Part shown: positions 7,283 through 15,100 of the stretch, one piece after another
Numbering within the stretch: position 1 is the stretch's first letter
How the letters are laid out: each line of letters begins with the position of its first letter
Origin: Micromonospora sp. C31
Lineage (GTDB): Bacteria; Actinomycetota; Actinomycetes; Mycobacteriales; Micromonosporaceae
Direction of reading: 5' to 3'
Assembly: GCF_018070575.1 (NCBI RefSeq)
Contig: NZ_JAGPXN010000029.1
Span: forward strand, 1-53,901
DNA length: 53,901 nucleotides
Notes under the pieces: generated by a model
The model's input: only the letters and a program-made list of their open reading frames with translations
Database searches by the model: none
Told to the model about the DNA's origin: nothing
Program-made: the position numbers and the translations under genes

Positions 7283-8590
7283 GTGCCGTCTGACGACCCC
7301 CTCGCGTCGCGCCCACCCGTCGGGTTGTCCCGCCGGCAGGTCATGGCCTGGTCCTCCCTGGCCGCCGCGGCGCCGCTCGGTCTCCTCGGGACAGGCGGAA
7401 CGGCCGTCGCCGGCGAGTCGCCCGACGCCACCTACCAGCGGGTCTTCCTGGAGGCCCTGGCCGCCGATCCCGACGTGCGTCGGTACGCCGTCGCCGGCCG
7501 GGAGTTCCTCCACCGGCCCCGGCAGCTCCTGGTGGCCCACCCGGACGTGCCGCGGGTGGTGTACCGACTGCGCAGCTACGGCCTTCCGGTCACCGAGGGG
7601 GTGGGCTTCGGCGGGGTCGCCCGGCTCCGCTTCGCCACCGAGACCGACATCCCGTCGGTGGTGACCAGGCTCCGCGACCCGCAGCAGTGGCCCGGGCAGC
7701 AGGTTCCCCTGGTCCAGCCGCACCACGTCCTGCTCGGCTTCGGCAACATCATGGGCAACCCGGGCGGCCCGCCCCGGGTCGCCGCCGCCCTGCCGGCCCC
7801 GGACCCGGCGCGCGCGGGTGAGGGCGCGGGAGTGACGGTGGGAATCTGCGACACCGGCATCTGGCGGCAGGCCGGCTCCCGTCATCCGCAGTGGCTGGCC
7901 GGCAGCTATCTTCCCGAGGCCGACGACGAGGACGCGGTCTACGTCGGCGGGGACCTGCTGGCGCTCCAGGGCGGTCACGGCACGTTCGTCGCCGGCGTGG
8001 TCCGGCAGGCCGCGCCGGGCGTACGCCTCGATCCCGAGACCGCGCTGAACGCCACCGGTGTGGGCGACGAGGAGATGCTGGTCGCGGCGCTGGGGCGGCT
8101 CGGTCCGCAGGTGTCGGTCGTCAACCTCTCCCTGGGCTACTTCACCCAGGACGACCAACCGCCGCTGCCACTGCTCGACGCGCTGGCCGGGCTGCCCGGC
8201 AGAGCCGTGGTGGCGTCGGCGGGCAACGCCGGCACCAGCCGGCGGGCGTGGCCGGCCGCCCTGGACGGGGTGTTGGCGGTGGGCGCGGTCAGCGCCGGTC
8301 CCGGCGGCCCGGTGCCGGCGTCGTACAGCAACCACGGGTCGTGGGTGGACGCCTGCACCCTGGGGGACCGGAGCAGCACCTACGTCAGGGGCCGGCTCCA
8401 GTTGCCGGGCCAGCCGACCCGCTACTTCGACGGCTTCGCCGCCTGGGCCGGCACCTCGTTCGCCACCGGCCACGTCGCCGGGCGGCTGGCCGCGCTGATG
8501 ACCAGCGCCGGGCTCAGCGCCGAGGCGGCCCACGCCGCGCTGACCGCCGGCCCCCGCTGGCATCCCGACTACGGCGTACTCGTCGCGTGA
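7283..8590 (+). CDS. S8 family serine peptidase (subtilisin-like), Tat-type exported
   Basis: 435 aa. The N-terminus has twin arginines and a hydrophobic stretch (LSRRQVMAWSSLAAAAPLG) followed by TAVAGES, a Tat-like signal. The catalytic triad is complete: Asp190 (GICDTGI), His232 (GGHGTFVAGV) and Ser392 (GTSFATGHVAG), with the oxyanion Asn315 (ASAGNAG). About 140 residues between the signal and the catalytic domain may be a propeptide or adaptor. GTG start at 7283 with GGAGG 4 nt upstream. It is the first gene of a rightward operon with a sigma factor, divergent from the CHAT protease, so two proteases share one control region. The target is unknown. Confidence 0.88.
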   Translation: MPSDDPLASRPPVGLSRRQVMAWSSLAAAAPLGLLGTGGTAVAGESPDATYQRVFLEALAADPDVRRYAVAGREFLHRPRQLLVAHPDVPRVVYRLRSYGLPVTEGVGFGGVARLRFATETDIPSVVTRLRDPQQWPGQQVPLVQPHHVLLGFGNIMGNPGGPPRVAAALPAPDPARAGEGAGVTVGICDTGIWRQAGSRHPQWLAGSYLPEADDEDAVYVGGDLLALQGGHGTFVAGVVRQAAPGVRLDPETALNATGVGDEEMLVAALGRLGPQVSVVNLSLGYFTQDDQPPLPLLDALAGLPGRAVVASAGNAGTSRRAWPAALDGVLAVGAVSAGPGGPVPASYSNHGSWVDACTLGDRSSTYVRGRLQLPGQPTRYFDGFAAWAGTSFATGHVAGRLAALMTSAGLSAEAAHAALTAGPRWHPDYGVLVA

Positions 8591-8621
8591 GGCCGGCCCC
8601 GGCGCGACGGGTGGCGTCCCG

Positions 8622-9260
8622 ATGAGCGAGCGCGGCACGGTCGGGCTGGTCGCCGCCGCCTGCTGCGGTGACGAACGGGCGTGGGGCGAGCTGGTCCGCC
8701 GCTACACCCCGTTGGTGCTCTCGGTGATCCGGTCCCACGGACTCGACCAGACCGACGCGGCGGACGTCAACCAGACCGTCTGGCTGCGCGCCGTGGAGCA
8801 CCTCGCACGGCTGCGGGAGTCGAACGCCCTGCCCGCCTGGCTGATCACCACCACCCGACGCGAGTGCTACCGGCTGCTGCGCCTCGGCCGGCGGACCCAG
8901 CCGTTCGACCCGTACGACGACTCCGTCGACGGGCACGTCGGCGCGTCCCTGCTGGTGGACCCGGCCACCCCGGACGAGGACCTGCTGCGCGTCGAGCGGC
9001 AGCAGGCGCTGCGCGAGGCGTTCGCGCAGTTGCCGCCGCGCTGCCGGGAGCTGCTCGCCCTGCTGATGGCCGATCCGCCGGTCAGCTACCGCGAGATCGG
9101 CGCGCGGCTGGACATGCCGGTGGGCAGCGTCGGTCCGACCCAGGCCCGGTGCCTGCACAGGCTGCGGAACTGTCCGGCACTCGCCCCGTTCCTCGGGGCG
9201 GGCCGAGGGCACGACGGAAGCGGAGGTGACCGGGATGGAGCCGTGGCCGCCAGCCGCTGA
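8622..9260 (+). CDS. ECF-type RNA polymerase sigma factor (sigma-70 family)
   Basis: 212 aa. Region 2 is seen at residues ~15-75 (ERAWGELVRRYTPLVLSVIR, then ADVNQTVWLRAVEHL and AWLITTTRRECYRLLRL). Region 4 is at ~128-180 (LREAFAQLPPRCRELLALLM, SYREIGARLDMPVGSVGPTQ). It lacks the SnoaL-like or long C-terminal extensions of some groups. It starts 31 bp after the subtilase stop and overlaps the next gene by 26 bp, so the genes are translationally linked. No anti-sigma factor with a membrane anchor is visible nearby; control could come through proteolysis by the neighbouring CHAT or S8 enzymes (inference). Confidence 0.88.
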   Translation: MSERGTVGLVAAACCGDERAWGELVRRYTPLVLSVIRSHGLDQTDAADVNQTVWLRAVEHLARLRESNALPAWLITTTRRECYRLLRLGRRTQPFDPYDDSVDGHVGASLLVDPATPDEDLLRVERQQALREAFAQLPPRCRELLALLMADPPVSYREIGARLDMPVGSVGPTQARCLHRLRNCPALAPFLGAGRGHDGSGGDRDGAVAASR

Positions 9261-9699
9261 CGACGCCCTGCTGGCCGATCTGAGAGCGGCCCTGCGAGAC
9301 GCCGACCCGGTGCCGGAGGAGTTCCTGGTCGCCGCCCGGGCCGCGTTCGGTTGGCGGACCGTCGACGCCGAGCTGGCCCTCGCCGAGCTGACGTTCGACT
9401 CGTCCTGCGACCCGGAGCCGGCCGGTCTGACCCGGTCCGCCGGCTCGGTCCGTACGCTGACGTTCCGCTGCGGCGGGGTCGTGGTCGAGATCGAGGTGAC
9501 CCGGGCCGGCATCGTCGGGCAGCTCTCGCCGGCGCGAGGCGGGCGGGTCACCGCTCGGACGTCGGCCGGTCCGTACGAGGAGGTGCCCGTGGACGCCGTG
9601 GGCTTCTTCTCGATGGGTGTGCCGCCCACCGGCCCGGTCCAGCTCTGCGCCCGCACCGCCGGCTACGCGGTGGCGACCGCCTGGGTCAGCCTGCGCTGA
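9235..9699 (+). CDS. Unknown protein coupled to the ECF sigma gene
   Basis: 154 aa, soluble, not recognised. An acidic helical N-terminus (ADDALLADLRAALRDADPVP) is followed by a predicted beta-rich domain (RTLTFRCGGVVVEIEVTRAG, PVQLCARTAGYAVATAWVSL). No transmembrane segment or zinc motif is seen. ATG 9235 has GGAGG 8 nt upstream; a GTG at 9226 is also in frame. It overlaps the sigma gene by 26 bp. Position alone suggests a modulator, substrate or effector of the sigma/protease module. Confidence 0.75.
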   Translation: MEPWPPAADDALLADLRAALRDADPVPEEFLVAARAAFGWRTVDAELALAELTFDSSCDPEPAGLTRSAGSVRTLTFRCGGVVVEIEVTRAGIVGQLSPARGGRVTARTSAGPYEEVPVDAVGFFSMGVPPTGPVQLCARTAGYAVATAWVSLR

Positions 9700-9875
9700 G
9701 CCGGGCACCGGGCGGGCCGGGGCCGGTCACCGCCGTGAGCGGGCCGGCGCCGGGCACCGTCGTGAGTGCCGGGCGTGAGCCGATCCGACGAGACGATGCC
9801 GTACGTCCTGCTGTCACCGCCGTCCCGGCCCGCCGCCGGACGACGCGGGTCTGCCGCTGACCCGGCCGGACAGGT

Positions 9876-9912
9876 GGACGGAGGTCGCGGGCCCCGTCCG
9901 CGACCTCCGTCC
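9876..9912. terminator. Bidirectional hairpin terminator
   Basis: Perfect 15-bp stem (GGACGGAGGTCGCGG at 9876-9890 with 9898-9912), 7-nt loop. It lies between two convergent genes (ends at 9699 and 9930). The rest of 9700-9875 shows nothing. Confidence 0.75.
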
Positions 9913-9929
9913 CTACCCCCCGGGGACGG

Positions 9930-10985
9930 CTACCTGGCCCGCTGGGTCACCGTGACGTCGTACCGGACGCCGCCGAGGTCGGCCCGCGCGGCACCGGTGG
10001 TGTCCGGGCCGATCTGGGTCACGGTGACGGCGGTCCTCTCCCAGGTCGGCACGGTCGCCGTGAAGTTGAGCGAGAAGGCGAGCCGCTCACCGGGGTTGAG
10101 CTCCAGGTTGTCGAGGCTGGCCTGGCCGATGTCGACGATCTCGACCTGGTTGCGGCCCACCTCGCGGACACCCTTGCCGGCCTTGCCACCCCTGACCCAG
10201 CGCTCGAAGAGGGTCGGCCCGAGGTCGGCGACGAGCCGGCCGCCGGCGGCCTGGAACGGGGCGCCGGTCTGGCCGAAGACCACGCTGCTGCGGGCCGGCC
10301 GGGTCAGGGTGTTGCCGATGGCGAACGGGCGGGTCTGCGCCTGACCGCCGGCGGTCACCGCCACGGAGTTGACGTTGCGCCAGGCGATGTTGTTGTTGTG
10401 GCGGGTGTTGACGCCGATGTCAGGTCCCTCGAAGGTCATCGGGTCGTTCGCGGAGACCCAGCGGGCCAGCAGACAGAAGTGACCCGGGCCGGGCACGTTG
10501 TCCCACGGGATCGTCACCGAGGTGGCGCCCGGGTAGACCGGCACCGCCATCGCCCCGATCTGCGTCCACGCGCCGGGCCAGGCCGCTCCGCCGCCGGGCG
10601 TGGTCCGGTAGACCCAGATCGTGCCCTGTTCCATGACGCTGTCGCCGTACGGGCCGGGGTTGCGCAGGTTGATGAAGATGTAGTTCCGTTGGCCGACGAT
10701 CGGGTTCTGACTGGTCGCGCACTCGATGGCGGTGTGGCAGACCTTGATGTCCGCGCTCTGCCAGAGCGGCTCGAGCGCGTGCGGCTCGAGCCCCACGTCG
10801 GCGGGCGTGTCCTTCATGTACACGTCGACCGCGGCGGCGGTGGTGGCGCCCCCGTCGCGGCTGTCCGCCGGGCCGGCCAGCGGCGCGGCGCCGGCTGCGG
10901 TGACGGACAACAGCGTCGCCAGGGCCGCGCCGGTGAGCAGGGCGAGGGTCGAACGTCGCGCTCTTCCTGTGAGTCTGGTGGACAC
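9930..10985 (-). CDS. Secreted protein of unknown function
   Basis: 351 aa. The signal peptide is clear (basic RLTGRARRS, hydrophobic ALLTGAALATLLSVTAAGAA). The mature part looks all-beta: residues ~55-220 (VYMKDTPADVGLEPH, then NPIVGQRNYIFINLRNPG and GHFCLLARWVSANDPM) read like an extracellular Ig-like or CARDB-like sandwich, and a second beta region contains LNPGERLAFSLNFTATVPTW. No enzyme motif is seen. GTG 10985 follows GGGAGGA closely; upstream frame to 11048 is not protein-like. A well-formed palindrome lies in its promoter region. Function unknown. Confidence 0.75.
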   Translation of the reverse strand: MSTRLTGRARRSTLALLTGAALATLLSVTAAGAAPLAGPADSRDGGATTAAAVDVYMKDTPADVGLEPHALEPLWQSADIKVCHTAIECATSQNPIVGQRNYIFINLRNPGPYGDSVMEQGTIWVYRTTPGGGAAWPGAWTQIGAMAVPVYPGATSVTIPWDNVPGPGHFCLLARWVSANDPMTFEGPDIGVNTRHNNNIAWRNVNSVAVTAGGQAQTRPFAIGNTLTRPARSSVVFGQTGAPFQAAGGRLVADLGPTLFERWVRGGKAGKGVREVGRNQVEIVDIGQASLDNLELNPGERLAFSLNFTATVPTWERTAVTVTQIGPDTTGAARADLGGVRYDVTVTQRAR

Positions 10986-11080
10986 ATTTCCTCCCGGTGC
11001 TGGGGATTCGCCGGACGCCCCGGGTCGGCGGCGTGGGCGGGTGGACATCCTTACGGAGCCCGATCGACCGAGATAGATAC

Positions 11081-11107
11081 ATCTGTCGTCCGCGGACGAT
11101 GTCAGAT
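11081..11107. promoter_or_regulatory. Nested palindrome upstream of the secreted protein gene
   Basis: The core TCGTCCGCGGACGA (11086-11099) is a perfect 14-bp palindrome, flanked by ATCTG (11081-11085) and CAGAT (11103-11107), which also pair. On the minus strand it covers the space between a possible -35 (CTGACA) and the AT-rich TGTATC, so it could be a repressor operator for the gene at 10985. The remaining bases of 10986-11284 hold leader sequence for both divergent genes and nothing else I can name. Confidence 0.4.
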
Positions 11108-11284
11108 GGCGATGGTTGGCATCAAGCCGGCGAAGGCCGCGTAGCGGCGGATGTGCCTCGGCTCCGGCTGCTCGGCCGATGGGTCGCTGTCGTGTCGGTC
11201 ACTACTGTTAGCGTGCCCTCGTTGTCGATCACGGCCGATTGCTGGCGAAATCTGGCTGTTCTGCCACTGCGGAGGGTGTTCCTG

Positions 11285-12139
11285 ATGGGCTGGCTACCGG
11301 TGGGGGACTCGTACGAGATCTCTCTCGTGGACGGAAGGGTGGCGGCCCGGTCCACCGGCCGCGCCGGTGGCCGTCCACTGAAGACTCTGCCGAAGGCGCT
11401 GCGCGACGACCCCGAGGTGGACCGGTTGCGCCAGCTCGGCCAGTGGCTGGACCGGCACGCCGCCGAATGTCAGGCCCGCGTCGACGCCTGGGTGGTGTCC
11501 TCGCTGCCGGTGCCGACCGGGCTGCTGGCCCGGGTCTGGCCGGACCCGGCCTGGCAGGACGCGCTGCGCGACCTCGTGGTGCTCGGCGGCGACCCGGCCG
11601 AGTCCGGCTTCCTGCGCGACGTCACCGACAGCGGCGACCTGCGCGTGGTCAACCTCGACGGGGACACCGTGCGGCTCTCGCCGGCGACCGCCACGCTGCC
11701 CCACCCGGTGCGCCTGCCCGACCTGGCCGACCTGCGCGAGTTCGCCGACGAACTGGACGTGACCCAGCGGATCGAGCAGCTGCACCGGGGCACCTGGGAC
11801 AGACCCGACAACCTCAGGCCGCAGGAAACCACGATCACCGACTTCCGTGGCACCACGGTCCCCAACCGGCTGGCCGCCCGGGCCGCCACGTCCGGCTTCC
11901 GGGTCTCCGGCTCGCAGATCCGGTGCCGCGTCTGGGAAGCCGGCCGCACGATCGAGGCCGCCCTGTCCTTCGACGAGGACTACTGGGACTCCGAGGCCAC
12001 CCTGGGCGCCCTCTCCTGGGCGGTCGTGGACGGACCGACGCTGCGGTTGGCCGAGGTCGGGCCGGTGGCCTGGTCGGAAGGAATGCGGATGGCGACGGCC
12101 CTGTCCGGTGCCGTGACCGGAACGGGGAAGAAGGCGTGA
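11285..12139 (+). CDS. DUF4132-like protein, first gene of the MoxR-VWA operon
   Basis: 284 aa, soluble. It resembles the DUF4132 region of enterobacterial YehI/MolR-type proteins: LRQLGQWLDRHAAECQARVD, VWPDPAWQDALRDLVVLGG, the strand-loop LRVVNLDGDTVRLSPA, LPHPVRLPDLADLREFADEL, and a C-terminal part ending in the small beta unit SEATLGALSWAVVDG. In other bacteria this domain is the end of a large protein; here it is a separate gene and the very large partner follows. ATG 11285 has GGAGG 8 nt upstream. Its stop overlaps the next start (GTGA). The role is unknown; the family was linked to molybdate regulation on weak grounds. Confidence 0.65.
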   Translation: MGWLPVGDSYEISLVDGRVAARSTGRAGGRPLKTLPKALRDDPEVDRLRQLGQWLDRHAAECQARVDAWVVSSLPVPTGLLARVWPDPAWQDALRDLVVLGGDPAESGFLRDVTDSGDLRVVNLDGDTVRLSPATATLPHPVRLPDLADLREFADELDVTQRIEQLHRGTWDRPDNLRPQETTITDFRGTTVPNRLAARAATSGFRVSGSQIRCRVWEAGRTIEAALSFDEDYWDSEATLGALSWAVVDGPTLRLAEVGPVAWSEGMRMATALSGAVTGTGKKA

Positions 12140-15100
12140 CCGGGATGACCACGACCACGGGTGGATACCCGGTCGAGAGCCTGCTGACCGCCGGCGCGGT
12201 GCTACCGACCGGCACCGCCGGGGCAGCGGAGCGGGCGGTTCCCCTCACCGCCCGCACCTACCGACACCCGGCCCTCGACGACCGGCAGGTGGTCCGCCTG
12301 GTCGACGCCGCACTGGGCGAGGGCGAGGACATCGCCCTCGAGTTCCTCGGCCTGACACCGGGCGCCGAGCCGGTCGTCGTCGGGCTGGGGCCCCGCCGCC
12401 CGTTGGCCTTCCCGGAGTGGGTGCTGGTGCACCACCCGGCGGACGGCCGGCACGCGTTGGCGGTGGTACCGGAGTTGCAGAAGCTGGCCAAGCAGGTGCG
12501 ATCGCGCCCGAAGGCCGCCCTGGACGCGTACCAGAGCATCGCCGACCGGTTCGCGCGTACGCTGCCGCACTTCCTGCCGACGTTCTTCGAGCAGGCGGCA
12601 CGGGTGTTCCTGGCCGCCGGGCAGGACGCGTACGCGACGCAACTGTTCAACAAGGCGCGCAAGGCGGAGGCGCAGCACGGCCTGCCGGTCGACCTGCACC
12701 GGCTGGACGAGGTCTACGTGGAGTTCGCGTCGGCCAAGGTGGTGTCCGCGACCGCGTTGGCCGGCTACGCGAAGGAACTGTCCGCCCAGTTGCCGGCCGA
12801 CGAGGCGCTGGAGCGGTTCTGCCGGCTGGCGCTGCGGGCCGCGGCCGCCGGCGTGGTCCCGTCCACCCAGTCGGCCACCGCGGTGAACCGGCTCGTCCGG
12901 ACGGCCACCAGAGCCGCCGGCAGGGCCGCTGCCGCCGTCGCCGACCGTGAGGCGGCCTACCTGACCGGGCTGCTCCGGTTGCCGGTGGCCGTCGAGGCGC
13001 CCGCCGGCTGGTGGAAGGCGCACCTGCCGGCGGTGACGGCGCTGGCCGGCCGCGACCCGGCGGTCCGCGGCAGCCTGCTCGACCTGATGCCCGCCGACCG
13101 GGACGACCTGGTCACCTGGCTGGCCCTGCTGACCGACACCGGCGCGCTCAGCGGGCTGTGCGACCCGGACGCGCCCGTCGCGGCCCGCCCGCGCGACGGC
13201 TCCGTCGGTTGGCTGCGCCGCTTCGTGAGCCGGGCCAACTCCGGCCACCGTCGCCATCGCCGCCGCCTGCCGCAGTTGTACCCGCTGGTCGAGCGGATGG
13301 CCGACCGGCTGCGCGTCGAGCTGACCGACGGCGGCGAGACCCTCGACGCCGACGGCGACCTGGAACTGCTCGACCTGCTGCTCGCCCTCGACCTGCCGGT
13401 GGCCGCGCCGAAGGACCGCGACGTCCTCGACCTGGCGAACTGGGCCACCCGTGGGGGAGAGCGGGACCTGCTCGCCGTGGCCGGCGACGACCGGTTCACC
13501 GGTGCCCTGCGCCGGGGTGTCGAGCAGCTCGACGACCAGCCGGACGCGCTGTGCCGGATGGTCGAGACGCCGGGCGTCCGGCCGGTGCTGACCGACTGGC
13601 TGCGGGCGCGGATCCACGACCGGTTCGCCACCGGACTGCCGTACCTGGCGGCGTCGGTGGACTGGCTGGGCAGGATCCCGGTCGAGGCGCTGCGCCTGGT
13701 CTCCGACGACATCGACGGATCCGGTGCGCCCGGTCCCGGCGGTGACCTCGGGCGGGCCCTCGACGTCGACCTCGCCGAGCGCGTCGCCCGCAGCCTGCGC
13801 GGCGGGATCTTCGACGAGCTGGGCTGGCCGGCTTGGGAGCTGGCCTGGCAGGAGGTGACCGGCGGCGACCGTCGGGTCGAGGTGACCCGGCAGGAAGCCT
13901 GGCCGTACGTGATCCTGGGCGGGCCGACCACGGTGCGCGTGCTCGGCGCCGAGGGCATCGTGCTCCGCCACGACCTGCGCATCCCGACGGGCGATTCCTG
14001 GGGCCAGCCCGGCTACCACTACGTCGACGGCCAGCTGTTGGTCTACTGGCGCTCCAAGGCGCTCGACTACGACCTGCGCGGCTACTGGCACTCGTCGCCG
14101 GGCGAACCGCAGCCCATCCACGGCGACTGCCACGGCAGGCAGCCCCGCAGGAAGGAGGTCACCCTGCCGCTGGCCGGCGGCGGGCGGGTCACCGGCGCCG
14201 GCGTGCTGCACGCCGGCGACACCGCCGTTCCGTCCGAGCTGCCGGTCATCACCGACGGCACCTCCCACTGGGTCTACCGGCACAGTGACGACGACACCCC
14301 CGGCTGGCGCGAGTACGACCCGGTCGGCAACACCCACGGCCGGCGCTCTCTGCCCCGGTTCCTGGCCGACCTTCCGGTCGGCGGCAGCCGCCTGCGGGAG
14401 TCGGCCAGCTGGCTGCGCCCGGCCCTGTCCGACCGGGCCACCCCGGCCGCCGTCCCCGTGGACGGCCTGCTCGGCTGGCGGGTGGTCACGCTGCCGGACG
14501 GCTCGGTACGCGGCGAGGACCTGGCCGGTCGTACCGTCACCGTGGCCGCGGGGCAGGAGCCGATCGCGGCCCTGGTCCTGCCCGGCGACGACCGGCCCCG
14601 GGCCGTGCTCAAGGGCTTCGTCCTGGTCGACCCGGACGGGGTGGTCACGGCCGCCGTCGGACCGCCGTCCAGCCGGGACTACGACCCGAACGCGGTTCCG
14701 CTGCCGGCACCGGCGTTCCTCGGTAACCTGCTGCCCCGGGACCCGGCCGGCTCCACCGCCCTGCGCCGGACGGACCGGGAGACCGCCGCCGCGCTGTTCG
14801 AGGTCGCTCTCGACGAGCGCCGCGCCGCCCTGGCCGAAGAGGCCGCGCGGGCCACGGCCCGCGCGGCGACGCGATCCGCATCGACCGTGGCGACGCCGGC
14901 GATCACCGGCCGGCCCGTCGCCCTTCCGGCGTCCGCCGCCGGGCCTGCCGCCACCGCCGGGCCTGCCGCCACCGCCGGGCCTGCCGCCACCGGCGACGAA
15001 GACACCGACGCGCTGGTCGAGCTGGTCCGGGCGACGTTGCCGGCGGTCAGCCACGACGCCGTGCTGGCCGGGGTGGCCGGGGTGCTGCGGCTGGCGGCCC

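Noticed and set aside
6638..8638. Minus-strand frame of 666 codons across the CHAT/subtilase region
   Set aside because: It runs opposite the subtilase with its complete catalytic triad and out of frame with the CHAT gene; low-complexity composition.
14941..14994. Short tandem repeats as a CRISPR array
   Set aside because: No spacers of unique sequence; the 18-bp units are contiguous, in frame and encode linkers. The same applies to 21023-21094 and 40554-40679.
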